This document shows, piece after piece, positions 1 to 10,352 of a stretch of 64,000 bases of DNA. Below the pieces are notes generated by a model. The model was not told the DNA's origin and ran no database searches. It saw nothing but the letters and a program-made list of their open reading frames with translations. The number at the start of each line of letters is the position of its first letter. The first letter of the stretch is position 1. Source of the stretch: Maricaulis maris (GTDB lineage Bacteria > Pseudomonadota > Alphaproteobacteria > Caulobacterales > Maricaulaceae). Position numbers and translations under genes: made by a program. The stretch spans positions 310,001-374,000 of the forward strand of contig NZ_RBIM01000002.1 in assembly GCF_003634045.1 (NCBI RefSeq). Reading direction: 5' to 3'.

Positions 1-980
1 TCCTGGTCGGCATAATGCAGCACGCCCATATCGGCATAGGCGGCCTGGATTTTCGGTCCCCACAGGCCGACATCCTTGACCACCGGTACGATGCGCTGAA
101 ACAGCAAGGTCTTGAACAACTTGTTCATTTCCGACTGCTCGGCCCAGGCGACGCATTCTTCCACCGGCAAGCCCATGACTTCATAGACTTCCCGCGCCTG
201 GAAACGGTCGCGCATGTGGTAGCAGGCCTCGACCAGGAATTCCTCGCGCTCGTCGCGCTCGGCCTGGGTCAGGTGGGGATAATAGTCGCGCAGTGACAGG
301 CGACCGAAGGCAACATGGCGCGCCTCGTCTTCCATCACATAGGCATTGACCATCTTGGCCAACGGATTCTGGGCCAGATCACGGATCGTGCCGAAGGCGG
401 CCAGGGCCAGGCCTTCAATGACGACCTGCATGGCCAGATAGGTAAAGTCCCAGCGGCTGTCGCGCAGGGCTTGGTCGACCAGTTGGCGCAGCGGTTCGGT
501 CATCGGATAGGCGACGCCGAACTTGGTCATCAGATTCTTGTAGGCCTCAACATGGCGGGCCTCGTCCATGACCTGGGTGGCGGCGTAGAATTTGGCGTCG
601 AGATCGGGCACTGATTCGACGATCTTGGCAGCGCAGATCAAAGCAGCCTGCTCGCCTTGCATGAATTGCGAGATATTCCAGGCCTGGGCATGACGGCGGA
701 ACTCGATCTGTTCCTTTTTCGTCATTTTCTCCCACATCGGAGAGCCGTGCAGCGCGATGCCTTCATCAGGCAGCTGCATCGGGTTTTCCGGGTCCAACTC
801 GAGCGTCCAGTCGATGCGATTGACCGCATCCCACTGCATGTCCTTGCCCTTCTGGTACAGGTGCATGAGGGTCGAGCGACCTTCGTCATACTCAAAGTCG
901 AAAGTGGCGTTGAATTGTTCCGGCACCGACCAGTTCTTGTCGATGTCCTGCATCGGATATAGATCGCGAAGCGATGCCAT
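1..980 (-). CDS. Ferritin-like diiron protein (3' end outside window)
   Basis: The first 326 codons are visible; the stop codon lies beyond position 1. The reading frame starts at the ATG ending at 980, behind a good AGGAAA ribosome site. Two DEARH motifs (about residues 138-142 and 213-217) and upstream Glu residues in GEQAA and IEGLA give the E..ExxH..E..ExxH ligand pattern of the ferritin/ribonucleotide-reductase-R2 helical bundle, so a carboxylate-bridged diiron centre is expected. The protein is soluble, with no signal peptide. It may be an oxygenase or desaturase-like enzyme of the AurF/ferritin-like type; the substrate cannot be read from sequence. Its promoter carries a GTGAAC-N3-GTTCAC palindrome shared with the gene at 26910. 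It diverges from the DUF1203 gene. Confidence 0.8.
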   Translation of the reverse strand, partial: MASLRDLYPMQDIDKNWSVPEQFNATFDFEYDEGRSTLMHLYQKGKDMQWDAVNRIDWTLELDPENPMQLPDEGIALHGSPMWEKMTKKEQIEFRRHAQAWNISQFMQGEQAALICAAKIVESVPDLDAKFYAATQVMDEARHVEAYKNLMTKFGVAYPMTEPLRQLVDQALRDSRWDFTYLAMQVVIEGLALAAFGTIRDLAQNPLAKMVNAYVMEDEARHVAFGRLSLRDYYPHLTQAERDEREEFLVEACYHMRDRFQAREVYEVMGLPVEECVAWAEQSEMNKLFKTLLFQRIVPVVKDVGLWGPKIQAAYADMGVLHYADQ

Positions 981-1027
981 GGCGCGTTTCCTCCCCAGGA
1001 GCGACCAAACGTGTCTTGCGTTGTTCC

Positions 1028-1056
1028 TTGATAGCGCAACGCGAATTGGTGAACAA
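1028..1056 (-). promoter_or_regulatory. Predicted promoter of the ferritin-like gene
   Basis: On the minus strand TTGTTC (1051-1056) and TATCAA (1028-1033) are 17 nt apart, about 50-75 bp before the start codon at 980. The -35 hexamer lies inside the palindrome at 1049-1063, so a protein bound there would block polymerase. This is a sequence match only. Confidence 0.4.
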
Positions 1057-1063
1057 TGTTCAC
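1049..1063. promoter_or_regulatory. Palindromic operator GTGAAC-AAT-GTTCAC
   Basis: This is a perfect inverted repeat with 6-bp arms and a 3-bp centre in the divergent region between the ferritin-like gene (start 980) and the DUF1203 gene (start 1261). It overlaps the predicted -35 of the former. The same arms with centre GGT occur at 26864-26878. The arm GTGAAC resembles one half of the site I recall for the TetR-family fatty-acid regulator DesT in Pseudomonas; the identity of the regulator here is inference. Confidence 0.55.
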
Positions 1064-1260
1064 AACACGAACGTCTGTCATATCGAGCCGCTTGGCAAGT
1101 CCTGATACGAAATGTGATCGCAAAATCGGCATGCACCTTTGTCCCCGCACGCGCAAACTACCACGTGCCGCGGCACCTCGCGGTCCTATCGCAAGTAACG
1201 GGTGGGCGCCGCCGGCCGAACGCGGCAGCGTGCCGGCGTCAAATCACGCGGAGACTTGCC

Positions 1261-1728
1261 ATGCCCTTCACGATCACCGGCCTCGCACCGGACGCCTTCA
1301 CGCCCCTCTTCAGCCTCGACGATAAAACCCTCGCCGCCCGCGAGATCGTCCGCACGACCGCGAACGCCAAGCCGGGCTTTCCCTGCCGGGTCACCCTGGA
1401 AGATGCCGAACCGGGCGAAGACCTGCTCCTGCTCAATTATGAGAGCCATTCGGCTGGAACACCCTATCGCAGCAGTTATGCGATTTATGTTCGAAAAAAT
1501 GCCAGGGAAGCCGCCCGCTATCACGACGAAATTCCGCCGGTGATGCGCGGCCGCCCCCTCGCCCTGCGCCTATTTGACGAGACCGGCATGCTGGTCGGTG
1601 CCGACCTATCGCTGGATGGTGACCCGACCAGCAAGATCCAGACTGCCCTGGCCCGCGAGGACGTCGCCTATATCGACGTCCACAATGCCGCGCACGGGTG
1701 CTTTGCGGCGCGGGTCAATCGAAGCTAG
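1261..1728 (+). CDS. DUF1203 domain-containing protein
   Basis: A 155-residue soluble protein of the DUF1203 family, recognised from the order GFPCRVTLEDAEPGE, LLLNYE, TPYRSS.AIYVR and the DVHNAAHGCFA end. The start is the ATG at 1261, preceded by GGAGACTTGCC; longer in-frame extensions upstream run through non-coding DNA and lack a ribosome site. The biochemical role of the family is unknown to me. It converges on the AbgT gene (11 bp between stop codons) and diverges from the ferritin-like gene, so the palindrome at 1049 could affect both. Confidence 0.85.
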   Translation: MPFTITGLAPDAFTPLFSLDDKTLAAREIVRTTANAKPGFPCRVTLEDAEPGEDLLLLNYESHSAGTPYRSSYAIYVRKNAREAARYHDEIPPVMRGRPLALRLFDETGMLVGADLSLDGDPTSKIQTALAREDVAYIDVHNAAHGCFAARVNRS

Positions 1729-1739
1729 CGCCCCCGGGG

Positions 1740-3335
1740 CTACTCGCCGGCCGGATAATAGGTCGGCGAGCCAGGCCCAACCGGCAGGTCAAATCCGAAC
1801 GTCCACAGGAAAAAGAAGCCGGACCAGAACAATATGAAAAAGATCGAATACGGCAACATCATCGCAATCAGCGTGCCGACCCCGAGATTACGGTCATAGC
1901 GCGTCGCCCAGGCGAGGATGAGGCCGAAATAACTCATCATCGGCGTGATGATATTGGTCGTTGAGTCCCCGATCCGGTAGGCCGCCTGGATCACTTCCGG
2001 GGCATAGCCGATCAGCATCAGCATCGGCACGAAAATCGGAGCCGTCACGGCCCATTGAGCCGAGGCGGAGCCGAGCGACAGGTTGATGACCGCACACATC
2101 AGGATGAAGAGGAAGAAGACCAGCGGTCCGGTCAGCCCGCTGTCCTGCAGGAATTGGGCACCGGTCACCGCCGTGATGGCACCGAGATTGGTCCAGCCGA
2201 AAAAGGCGACGAACTGGGCAGCAAAGAAGACCAGGACGATATAGAGACCGAGCGAGCCGAGTGCCGCCGCCATCGCGTTGATGACGTCGCGATCAGTCTT
2301 CATCGACCCGGTCGCGCGGCCATAGGCATAGCCGCCCGCCACGAAGAAGATCAGGATCCAGACCACGAAGCCGCGGAAGAAGGGCGAGTTGATGCGGTCG
2401 CCGGTTTCAGGATTGCGCAATACGCCCCATTCGGGAACGAGGGTCAGCGCCATCAGGGCAAAGACGCCGAGAATGGCAAGACCGGCCCAGCCAAGCCCCT
2501 TGCGCTCTGTGTCCTGCAGCGGCTGCATCATGTTCTTGTCGAGCACCGTGTCGTCGGCCCGCGACGGATCGTAATCGCCCAGTTTCGGCTCGACGATGAA
2601 GATCGTGACCAGCGACCCGATGCCAGTGATCAGGAAGGTGGAGACGAACATGAAATACCAGTTGGCCGTCGCGACTACGACATAGTCCGGATCGATCAGG
2701 CGGGCCGCTTCCTGGGTAATGCCGGCCAGCAGCGGATCAATCGTCCCAATGAGGAGATTGGCGCTATAGCCGCCGGACACACCGGCAAAGGCCGCCGCCA
2801 TGCCGGCCAAGGGATGCCGTCCGAGCGCGTAGAAGATTGCGCCGGCGAGCGGGATCAGAACGACATAGCCAACCTCGGACGCCGTGTTGGAGATAATCCC
2901 GGCAAACACGATGGCGACCGTGACGACATGGCGCGGCGCCGACAGGACCATGGCGCGAACCGCCGCTGACAGCAGGCCGGACTTCTCGGCCACACCGACT
3001 CCCAGCATCGCCACCAGGACAACGCCAAGCGGCGCGAAGCCGGTAAAATTGGTGACGAGACTGGTCCAAATCCGGCGAACACCATCCCCATTCATAAGGC
3101 TGACCACCCGGATCATGCCGTCTTCTGCGACACCACGTCCGCCGGCCGGTCGCGGGTCTTCAACGGCCAGACCGAACGAACCCAGCAGGCCGGACAACAG
3201 CACGATACCGACTGCCAGAAGGGCGAACAGCGTCACCGGGTGAGGCAGGAGATTGCCCAGCCATTCCACACCATCAAGAAAACGGGTGAAGGCGCCGCGA
3301 CGTTTGCCACCGGCCTGTTGCGAACTGTCGGTCAT
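1740..3335 (-). CDS. AbgT family transporter (first copy)
   Basis: A 531-residue inner-membrane protein with about a dozen hydrophobic segments and the AbgT family hallmarks: an N-terminal ...FLDGVEWLGNLLPHPVTLF helix, a GFAPLG hairpin, SNTASEVGYVVLIPL, SANLLIGTIDPLL and GDSTTNIITPMM near the end. Characterised family members move p-aminobenzoyl-glutamate or export sulfonamides; the substrate here is unproven. The ATG at 3335 follows GAGGGGA at ideal spacing, so a TTG five codons earlier is rejected. A homologue with the same layout lies at 23611-25164. It sits 70 bp downstream of the DUF1467 gene, possibly with its own promoter. Confidence 0.9.
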   Translation of the reverse strand: MTDSSQQAGGKRRGAFTRFLDGVEWLGNLLPHPVTLFALLAVGIVLLSGLLGSFGLAVEDPRPAGGRGVAEDGMIRVVSLMNGDGVRRIWTSLVTNFTGFAPLGVVLVAMLGVGVAEKSGLLSAAVRAMVLSAPRHVVTVAIVFAGIISNTASEVGYVVLIPLAGAIFYALGRHPLAGMAAAFAGVSGGYSANLLIGTIDPLLAGITQEAARLIDPDYVVVATANWYFMFVSTFLITGIGSLVTIFIVEPKLGDYDPSRADDTVLDKNMMQPLQDTERKGLGWAGLAILGVFALMALTLVPEWGVLRNPETGDRINSPFFRGFVVWILIFFVAGGYAYGRATGSMKTDRDVINAMAAALGSLGLYIVLVFFAAQFVAFFGWTNLGAITAVTGAQFLQDSGLTGPLVFFLFILMCAVINLSLGSASAQWAVTAPIFVPMLMLIGYAPEVIQAAYRIGDSTTNIITPMMSYFGLILAWATRYDRNLGVGTLIAMMLPYSIFFILFWSGFFFLWTFGFDLPVGPGSPTYYPAGE

Positions 3336-3405
3336 TGAATGTCCCCTCAATGGTCGGCCTCCGGCTCGCTCCCCGGTCCGGATGCCCTGCTGTCAAATCC
3401 GTGTC

Positions 3406-3744
3406 TCAGTAGAACCGGGTCGGCATGAATTGCGCCATCACACCACTCTCGGTGATCGCGAAATAGAGAATCCAGGCGATCGAAGTCACGATCGTGGTCC
3501 ACCACATTTTGCGGGCCAGGTTCGGGGCCTGTGGCGCCCCCGGCTCGGAGCCGGAGACGACATCGCCGGCCTCTTCCTGTGACCGCACACCGATCGGCAG
3601 CATCATGAAGAAGAACAGCCACCAGACGATCAGGAAAACCACCAGACCATTGATGACTCCGACCCCGCCATCGCGGATGAAGAAGCCCTTGAGCCAAAGA
3701 ATGGCGGCGATGGCGACCGGCAGATAACCAATATAGCGTTTCAT
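3406..3744 (-). CDS. DUF1467 family small membrane protein
   Basis: A 112-residue protein with an N-terminal segment, a strongly hydrophobic central helix (VVFLIVWWLFFFMMLPIGVRS, seen around residues 35-55) and a last membrane segment near residues 84-100. The pattern and position directly after methylmalonyl-CoA epimerase match the DUF1467 family of alphaproteobacteria. The function is unknown. Its ATG overlaps the mce stop by 4 nt, implying translational coupling at the tail of the nuo-birA-coaX-rnj-mce block. Confidence 0.85.
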   Translation of the reverse strand: MKRYIGYLPVAIAAILWLKGFFIRDGGVGVINGLVVFLIVWWLFFFMMLPIGVRSQEEAGDVVSGSEPGAPQAPNLARKMWWTTIVTSIAWILYFAITESGVMAQFMPTRFY

Positions 3745-4160
3745 CGCGCCGGCTCCTGCATCAGCTCGATCAACTGGCCATGGCTGTCCTTGGGGTGGAT
3801 GAAGATCACCGGCACGCCATGCGCCCCGATATAGGGCTCGCCCGTGCCGAGAACGGTCGCGCCCTTGGCCACCATGTCATCGCGGGCAGCGATGATATCG
3901 GCGACCTCGAAGCAGAGATGGTGCTGACCACCCTTGGGATTGCGCTCGAGAAATTTGTGAAGCGGGCTCGTCTCGCCGGACGGTTCGATCAGCTCGATCT
4001 CGGAATTGTCGAGATGGACGAAGGCCACCTTCACGCCCAGATGCGGGAAATTCTTCGTCTCGGTGGCGTCACTGGCGCCGTAGAGATCGGCATAGGTTTT
4101 CTTGGCCGCCTCGATATCAGGGACGGCCACGCCAACATGGTTCAAACGTCCGATTTTCAT
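3741..4160 (-). CDS. mce: Methylmalonyl-CoA epimerase
   Basis: A 139-residue vicinal-oxygen-chelate enzyme interconverting (2R)- and (2S)-methylmalonyl-CoA in propionate catabolism. Evidence is the start MKIGRLNHVGVAVPD with the first metal His at residue 8, HLDNSEIELIEP, GQHHLCFEV with the second metal His, and the ending GQLIELMQE with the metal Glu. Length is normal for the family. It lies 16 bp after rnj and overlaps the DUF1467 start by 4 nt. Confidence 0.93.
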   Translation of the reverse strand: MKIGRLNHVGVAVPDIEAAKKTYADLYGASDATETKNFPHLGVKVAFVHLDNSEIELIEPSGETSPLHKFLERNPKGGQHHLCFEVADIIAARDDMVAKGATVLGTGEPYIGAHGVPVIFIHPKDSHGQLIELMQEPAR

Positions 4161-4176
4161 CGACGATCTCCCTTGG

Positions 4177-5847
4177 TCAGACTTCCAGCATCATGATCTC
4201 GACCCAGGGTTTCTTGCCCCAGATCCGGCTTGCCTCGCGACGGACCGCGCGGCGGACCTCTTCCTCGGCCAGTTCCACATCGCGGCGATCGCGCTTGGAC
4301 AGGCGCTCGAAGGCGCGCTCGGCCTCGTCGGCCATGGCATCGGCAAAATCATCGAGCGATGTTTCGGCATCCTCCGGCACGCCCTGCAGACGCACTTCCG
4401 GACCGGACATGATCTCGCCCTTCTCGCTGACGGCCATCGCCAGCGTTACCTGGCCGGCATGGGCCAGCTTGCGGCGTTCACGCATCGAGGCCGCACCGGC
4501 ATCCACCAGGAAATTGCCGTCGACATGAAGCCGGCTGGCCGGTGCCTCATCAATGATGGAGGCCGTCCCGTCCGACCGGATTTCGACCATGTCGCCATTG
4601 CGCACCGAGACCGCGTGCGGCACCTGCAGCTCGCGGGCAAAATCAGCATGTTCGAGCAGGTGACGGCGCTCGCCATGCACCGGGATGGCGACTTGCGGCT
4701 TGGCCCAGGCATACATCTGCGCCAGCTCGTCGCGGCAGGGATGGCCGGAGACGTGGATCGGCCGGGTCTTCTCGGTGATGATGTGGACACCGCGCTCGGC
4801 GAGCTGGTTCTGCAGCTCGAAAATGCCCAGCTCATTGCCCGGAATCACCCGGCTGGAAAAGATCACCGTATCGCCGTTGCTGAGCGAGACATTGCGGTGA
4901 TTGCCGGCGGCAATGCGCGACAGGGCGGCGCGGGGCTCGCCTTGGGAGCCGGTGCACAGATAGAGGATTTTTTCCGGCGGCAGGAAGCCCGCCTCCTCTT
5001 CGCCGATGAAGTCCTGGACGTGCTGCAGCAGCCCAACCGCCTTGGCGGCCGCCGTCATGCGGTGCATCGAGCGCCCGACCAGACAAACCCGGCGCCCATT
5101 GGCTTCGGCAGCCTCGATCGAGGATTGCAGGCGCGCGACATTGGAGGCGAAAGCGGCGATGGCGACCTTGCCGGTCTTGTGCTCGCCGACCACCTTGATC
5201 AGCTCGTCACGGACATCGCCCTCCGAGCCACTCTCGCCCGGCGAGAACACATTGGTGCTGTCGCAAATCATTGCCAGCACGCCTTCATCGCCAATGGCGG
5301 AAATGGCGTCGCCGTCAGTGACCTCGCCGATCATCGGCGCCGGGTCGATTTTCCAGTCGCCGGTGTGCAGGACCATGCCGGCCGGGGTGCGGATGGCGAT
5401 CCCGTTCGGTTCCGGAATCGAGTGGGTCAGGGTCACCAGTTGCAAGTCGAACGGGCCGAGATTGAAGCGGCTGTCGAGTGCGACCTCGTGCAGTTCGACC
5501 TCGTCCAGCAAACCGTATTCCCGGAGCCTGTCACGCACCAGCCAAGCGGTGAAGGGCGTTGCCCAGATCGGGCAGCGCAGCTTGCGCCAGAGATGGGCGA
5601 CGGCCCCCATATGGTCTTCATGGGCATGGGTCAGCACCATGCCGATCAGGTCATCACGACGTTCCTCGATGAAACGGGGATCGGGCATGATCAGATCGAC
5701 ACCGGGCGTCGACAGGTCACCGAAGGTGACGCCGCAATCAACGATGATCCATTTTTGTTTTCCCTGCGGTCCATAACCGTAGAGATTGAGGTTCATGCCG
5801 ATTTCGTTCGATCCGCCCAGCGGCAGGAAGTAGAGGCTATCGGTCAC
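4177..5847 (-). CDS. rnj: Ribonuclease J
   Basis: A 556-residue metallo-beta-lactamase/beta-CASP nuclease that acts in mRNA decay and rRNA maturation. The HAHEDH zinc motif is at residues 74-79, DSTNVF and the [10 protein letters not shown] segment belong to the beta-CASP insert, and [11 protein letters not shown] followed by IPVHGE marks the return of the catalytic domain; a C-terminal RNase J domain follows. Alphaproteobacteria commonly carry RNase J alongside RNase E. The start overlaps the coaX stop by 4 nt, so expression is coupled to the upstream genes. Confidence 0.95.
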   Translation of the reverse strand: MTDSLYFLPLGGSNEIGMNLNLYGYGPQGKQKWIIVDCGVTFGDLSTPGVDLIMPDPRFIEERRDDLIGMVLTHAHEDHMGAVAHLWRKLRCPIWATPFTAWLVRDRLREYGLLDEVELHEVALDSRFNLGPFDLQLVTLTHSIPEPNGIAIRTPAGMVLHTGDWKIDPAPMIGEVTDGDAISAIGDEGVLAMICDSTNVFSPGESGSEGDVRDELIKVVGEHKTGKVAIAAFASNVARLQSSIEAAEANGRRVCLVGRSMHRMTAAAKAVGLLQHVQDFIGEEEAGFLPPEKILYLCTGSQGEPRAALSRIAAGNHRNVSLSNGDTVIFSSRVIPGNELGIFELQNQLAERGVHIITEKTRPIHVSGHPCRDELAQMYAWAKPQVAIPVHGERRHLLEHADFARELQVPHAVSVRNGDMVEIRSDGTASIIDEAPASRLHVDGNFLVDAGAASMRERRKLAHAGQVTLAMAVSEKGEIMSGPEVRLQGVPEDAETSLDDFADAMADEAERAFERLSKRDRRDVELAEEEVRRAVRREASRIWGKKPWVEIMMLEV

Positions 5848-6623
5848 GTATCGGCACCGCCATTGAGTTTCCAGACTTCGAGAAGGCCGCGAATGGTCAG
5901 ATCCGCGTCATAGTGGTCGATGGCTTTCGAGGCTCCGTCAAACAACGAGACGACGCCGCCGGTCGCGACCACGGTCATGGGTTGGGCGTACTCGGTCTTG
6001 AGACGCTGTACCAGCCCGTCAATCAGGTCGATATAGCCCCAGAAGACGCCCGACTGCATCGCCGACACCGTATCCTTGCCCATCACCCTGGTGGGCTTGG
6101 CTATGGCGACGCGCGGCAGTTTCGCGGCCGCAACGTGCAACGCCTGCATCGAAAGATTGATCCCCGGCGCGATGATGCCGCCCTCAAAGGCGCCATCGGC
6201 TGCGATCACGTCGAAGGTCGTGGCAGTGCCGCTGTCAATGATGATCAGGGCGCCGTCATAGACCGCCCGCGCACCCAGCGCGTTGACCAGGCGGTCGGCA
6301 CCGGCATCCTGCGGCCGCTCGAGCCGGACCTCGATATCCATGCGCACGCCCGGCTCGCCGACGATCACCGGTTCGGTTCTGAAATAGCGTCGCGACAGGT
6401 TGCGCAGATTGAACAGGGCCTGCGGCACGACGGTCGAAATCACGCAGTCAGTAATGTCGGAAAAGGCACGCCCCTGCAGCGCCATCAATTGCGACAGCCA
6501 CACGGCATGCTCGTCCGCCGTGCGCGTCGAGTCGGTGCCTGAGCGCCATTGGGCGACCCAGTCGCTGCCATCATGGATGGCGAACAGCGTATTGGTATTG
6601 CCGCAATCGATGGCGAGCAGCAT
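5844..6623 (-). CDS. coaX: Type III pantothenate kinase
   Basis: A 259-residue ASKHA-fold kinase making 4'-phosphopantothenate, the first step of CoA synthesis. It begins [19 protein letters not shown] (phosphate-1 motif with Asp6 and the GNTNT loop); [11 protein letters not shown] and the [11 protein letters not shown] motif near residues 130-140 are the other signatures, and GGII.PG follows. Length is typical. It sits 2 bp after birA and overlaps rnj by 4 nt. Confidence 0.95.
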   Translation of the reverse strand: MLLAIDCGNTNTLFAIHDGSDWVAQWRSGTDSTRTADEHAVWLSQLMALQGRAFSDITDCVISTVVPQALFNLRNLSRRYFRTEPVIVGEPGVRMDIEVRLERPQDAGADRLVNALGARAVYDGALIIIDSGTATTFDVIAADGAFEGGIIAPGINLSMQALHVAAAKLPRVAIAKPTRVMGKDTVSAMQSGVFWGYIDLIDGLVQRLKTEYAQPMTVVATGGVVSLFDGASKAIDHYDADLTIRGLLEVWKLNGGADT

Positions 6624-6625
6624 GG

Positions 6626-7378
6626 CTATCCTTTCATCCCCGGCCCGGGGAAAAACACATCACCTGCGGAGATATACCGGCGACCGCCGCCAACCAAGTC
6701 CAGTCGCAGCGCGCCATCAGGGCCAAGATCGGCGAACACGCCCTTGACGGTCTCGCCCTCCAGGCGCGCCTCACAGCGCTCTCCGAGGCCGTGAGCGCGG
6801 GTCAGCCAACGATCGCGGATCGGTCCAAAGCCGGCCAAATGCCAAGCCTGTCGTTCGCGCTCGAAGGCGTCAATCAAGGTCACAAGCGCGTTATCCGGCG
6901 CCAAGGTCCGGCCATGGCGCGCCAGAGCGGTTGCCGGACGCTCGGCATCATCCGGCGCCTCGGCGAGATTGATGCCAATACCAACGGCAAGCCACAGACC
7001 GCCGCCGGGCGCCGGCCCGCTTTCCAGCAGGATACCCGCCACCTTGCGACCGCCCGTGAGCGCATCATTGGGCCATTTGAGACGCGTGAGCGCCGGATCC
7101 CGGGTAGCGCTGTCGCATACCGCCGCAACCGCCAACGCCGCGGCGAAGGATAATTCGGCGGCCCGCGCCGGCTCACACTGCAGTGTGTAGAGGCCCGTCG
7201 TGAAGAGGTTGCCGGTCAGACCGGACCAGACACGCCCGCGCCGGCCACGCCCCGCCGTCTGCCGCCGCGCCGCCAGCCAGAGCGGGCCGCGCTCACCGGC
7301 AACGGCCCTCTCCCGGATATCGGCATTGGTCGAGGCGGTTTCCTCGAGCCATTCGATACGGGGTTGCAGGTCGGGCAA
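6626..7378 (-). CDS. birA: Biotin--[acetyl-CoA-carboxylase] ligase
   Basis: A 250-residue single-function biotin protein ligase. It has [11 protein letters not shown] at the start of the catalytic domain, the biotin/ATP loop [11 protein letters not shown] and the KWPND motif, and a short C-terminal SH3-like domain. There is no N-terminal helix-turn-helix, so it should not act as a biotin repressor. The start is a choice: the TTG at 7378, 4 bp after the nuoN stop, gives the family's usual N-terminus; a longer frame reaching 7477 would overlap nuoN by 95 bp and add a Cys/Arg-rich run with no family resemblance. Confidence 0.88.
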   Translation of the reverse strand: MPDLQPRIEWLEETASTNADIRERAVAGERGPLWLAARRQTAGRGRRGRVWSGLTGNLFTTGLYTLQCEPARAAELSFAAALAVAAVCDSATRDPALTRLKWPNDALTGGRKVAGILLESGPAPGGGLWLAVGIGINLAEAPDDAERPATALARHGRTLAPDNALVTLIDAFERERQAWHLAGFGPIRDRWLTRAHGLGERCEARLEGETVKGVFADLGPDGALRLDLVGGGRRYISAGDVFFPGPGMKG

Positions 7379-7382
7379 GGCG

Positions 7383-8825
7383 CTAGAGCAGCGCCAGGCC
7401 GACCGAATAGGCGCGGAAGACCAGCCAGCCGAGCACCGGCAGCAACAGCACCGTCGCAAGGCCGGCAATGCGGGCAATCCAGTAGGTCGAGACCGCCGAC
7501 GGCACGAATTCGACCTCTGAGGTATCGAACCAGATCACCTTGACGATGCGCAGATAATAGGCCGCGCCCACCACCGAGAAGAGCACCGCGAGTACGGCGA
7601 GGATCATCAGGTCGGCCTGGACGGCGGCATAGACGACGAAGAATTTGCCGAAGAAGCCGACCATGAAGGGCAGCCCGCCGATCGAGAACATCAAGGCCGT
7701 GATCGACCAGCCCAGGCCCGGATTTTTCTGCGCCAGGCCGGCCAGGTCGGAGATTTGCTCGACCATGCCTTCACGCGTCCGCATTGACAGGATACCGGCG
7801 AAGGAGCCGATCACGCCAACCATGTAGAGCGTCATGAAGACCAGCAATGCCCACAGCCCGGTCTGGCTGGCAGCGGCCACGGCGACCAGCGCATAGCCCA
7901 TATTGCCGATCGAGGAATAGGCCATCAGGCGCTTGATGTTCTGCTGGGTCAGGGCACCAAAGGCGCCAACCGCCATCGACAGGACAGCGATGATCCAGAT
8001 GACGTCGCGCCACTGCTCGACGACCGCGCCAAAGGGCTCCATCAGCACGCGGGCGAGCAGGACAATGGCCGCGAATTTCGGCGCTGTTGCAAAAAAGGCG
8101 GTGACCGGGGTCGGTGCGCCTTCATAGACGTCCGGGGTCCACATATGGAAGGGAGCCGCCGAAACCTTGAACGCCAGACCACAGATCACGAAGACCAGCC
8201 CGACCGTGAGGCCGACATTGCTGCCGCTTTGCACCGCCAGGGCGATATCGGCGAAACCGGTGGAGCCAGCAAAGCCATAAACCAGCGAAGCGCCATAAAG
8301 GAGCAGTCCCGACGACAGTGCACCAAGCACGAAATATTTCAGGCCGGCTTCCGAGGCGCGCAGGCTGTCGCGGTTAAAGGCGGCGAGCACATAGAGCGCC
8401 AGCGATTGCAGCTCGATACCCATATACATGGCAATGAGATCATTGGCCGACACCATCATCACCATGCCGGTCACGGCCAGTGTGACCAGGACCGGGTATT
8501 CGATCTTGCCCAGCTTTTCGGCCTTCAGATACGGCATGGCGAGCAGCATGGCGATCGCCGCGACGAGCGCGATGGCGGTCTTGGAGAAACGGGCCAGGCT
8601 GTCGAAGATGAAGCTGCCATTGAAGGCCGTGCCCTCACCGCTGACCAGGAAAAGTGCCGACAGGCCGGCGGCGACCAGAAGGCCGATGGCCAGCCACTGG
8701 ACCAGGGTCTCGGTGCGATCACCCTTGAGGAAAACGCCAAGCATCAGCAGCGTCATCGCACCGCCCGCCAGGACAAGTTCCGGGATCAGAAGCGACAAGT
8801 CGTGGGAAAGCATGTCCGCCGTCAT
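7383..8825 (-). CDS. nuoN: NADH-quinone oxidoreductase subunit N
   Basis: A 480-residue antiporter-like membrane subunit of complex I with about 14 hydrophobic segments. The proton-channel core is seen in MYMGIELQSLALYVLAAF (conserved Glu of TM5), the broken-helix segment around KVSAAPFHMWTPDVYEGAP (Lys of TM7) and NIKRLMAYSSIGNMGYALV. Last nuo gene of the operon; the stop is followed after 4 bp by birA. Spacing from nuoM is 12 bp with a GGAGCAG ribosome site. Confidence 0.96.
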   Translation of the reverse strand: MTADMLSHDLSLLIPELVLAGGAMTLLMLGVFLKGDRTETLVQWLAIGLLVAAGLSALFLVSGEGTAFNGSFIFDSLARFSKTAIALVAAIAMLLAMPYLKAEKLGKIEYPVLVTLAVTGMVMMVSANDLIAMYMGIELQSLALYVLAAFNRDSLRASEAGLKYFVLGALSSGLLLYGASLVYGFAGSTGFADIALAVQSGSNVGLTVGLVFVICGLAFKVSAAPFHMWTPDVYEGAPTPVTAFFATAPKFAAIVLLARVLMEPFGAVVEQWRDVIWIIAVLSMAVGAFGALTQQNIKRLMAYSSIGNMGYALVAVAAASQTGLWALLVFMTLYMVGVIGSFAGILSMRTREGMVEQISDLAGLAQKNPGLGWSITALMFSIGGLPFMVGFFGKFFVVYAAVQADLMILAVLAVLFSVVGAAYYLRIVKVIWFDTSEVEFVPSAVSTYWIARIAGLATVLLLPVLGWLVFRAYSVGLALL

Positions 8826-8837
8826 GACTGGCTGCTC

Positions 8838-10352
8838 CTACTGGGCTGAGGCGGCAAGTGCCGCATCATAGTTGGAAATCAGATGATCGACGGCCGTGGC
8901 CGTCACATCCGTGATCAGGGTCGAGAACAGGCCGAGCACCAGCGTACCGATGATGAGCGGGATGAAGATCAGCCACTCCATCCGGTTGATATCGGTGATG
9001 GTCTCGAGCTTGGGATTGGTGATCTCACCGAACACGACATCGCGGTAGACAGTCAGCATGTAGACCGCTGACAGGATGACGCCGGTTGCCGCACCGGTAG
9101 CGATCCACCAATTGACCTGGAAGGCACCAACCATGGTCATGATCTCGCCGACGAAGCCCGACGTGCCAGGCAGGCCGACATTGGCCATGGCAAACAGGCC
9201 GAAGATCGCCGCAAAGACCGGCATTTTGTGGACCAGTCCACCATAAAAGGCGATTTCCCGCGTGTGCATCCGGTCATAAATGACACCGACGCAGAGGAAG
9301 AGCGCGCCGGAGATCACGCCGTGCGAGATCATCTGGAAGATGGCGCCCTGGACACCGGTCTCGTTCATCGCGAACAGACCCATCGTCACAAAGCCCATAT
9401 GGGCGACGGAGGAATAGGCGATCAGCTTCTTGATATCGGTTTGCCGGAAGGCCACCAGGGAGGTGTAGATGATGGCGATGATCGACAGGACGAAGACCAT
9501 CGGCGCGAAATAGGCGCTCGCCTCCGGGAACATCGGCAAGGAAAAGCGCAGGAAGCCGTAACCGCCGAGCTTCAACAGCACGCCGGCCAGGATGACCGAC
9601 CCCGCAGTCGGGGCCTGGACGTGGGCGTCGGGCAACCAAGTATGGACCGGCCACATCGGCATCTTCACGGCAAATGACGCGAAGAAGGCCAGCCACATCC
9701 ACATTTGCGCATTACGCGCGAAGTCAGTCTCCAGCAACACAGTGATATCGGTTGTGCCGGCCTGCAGGAACATGACGATCATCGCGACCAGCATCAGCAC
9801 CGAGCCGAGCAGGGTGTAGAGGAAGAATTTGAACGCGGCATAGACCCGGTTCTGGCCGCCCCAGACACCGATGATCAGGAACATCGGGATCAGACCACCT
9901 TCAAAGAAGATGTAGAAGAGCACCAAGTCGAGCGCACAGAAGACGCCGATAACCAGGGTTTCCAGCAGCAGAAAGGCGATCATGTAGTCAGCAACGCGAT
10001 TCTTGATCGCGCCGGACGCCATGATGCAGAGCGGCATCAGAAAAGCGGTCAGGACGACGAACAGAACCGACAGCCCATCCACGCCCATGCGATAGCCCAG
10101 ACCGATTTGCTCGAGCCAGGTCACTTCATGCACGAACTGGAAGCCGGTAGCTTCGGCATCGAAATTGGCCAAAAGCAGGATCGACATGCCCAGCGTCACC
10201 ATAGTCGCCAGCCAAGCCACCCAACGCGAATTGCGGTCGATCAGACCCTGGTCCTCGGATCGGGCCGTGAACCGGAAGATCGCAATGACCAGCGCACCAA
10301 GCGCCGGGACAAAGGTCAGGATAGACAGGAAGGCTTCAAATTCGCCGAACAT
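8838..10352 (-). CDS. nuoM: NADH-quinone oxidoreductase subunit M
   Basis: A 504-residue antiporter-like subunit that pumps protons in the distal membrane arm. Marks are the [17 protein letters not shown] segment with the conserved TM5 Glu, [21 protein letters not shown] with the TM7 Lys, and [18 protein letters not shown]. The ATG directly follows the nuoL TAA (TAAATG), with a GGGGG ribosome site inside the end of nuoL, so the two are probably coupled. Confidence 0.96.
   Translation of the reverse strand: MFGEFEAFLSILTFVPALGALVIAIFRFTARSEDQGLIDRNSRWVAWLATMVTLGMSILLLANFDAEATGFQFVHEVTWLEQIGLGYRMGVDGLSVLFVVLTAFLMPLCIMASGAIKNRVADYMIAFLLLETLVIGVFCALDLVLFYIFFEGGLIPMFLIIGVWGGQNRVYAAFKFFLYTLLGSVLMLVAMIVMFLQAGTTDITVLLETDFARNAQMWMWLAFFASFAVKMPMWPVHTWLPDAHVQAPTAGSVILAGVLLKLGGYGFLRFSLPMFPEASAYFAPMVFVLSIIAIIYTSLVAFRQTDIKKLIAYSSVAHMGFVTMGLFAMNETGVQGAIFQMISHGVISGALFLCVGVIYDRMHTREIAFYGGLVHKMPVFAAIFGLFAMANVGLPGTSGFVGEIMTMVGAFQVNWWIATGAATGVILSAVYMLTVYRDVVFGEITNPKLETITDINRMEWLIFIPLIIGTLVLGLFSTLITDVTATAVDHLISNYDAALAASAQ

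Noticed and set aside
4102-5913. 603-codon open frame on the plus strand
   Set aside because: It is antisense to rnj, whose metallo-beta-lactamase motifs are intact; no domain in the plus frame.
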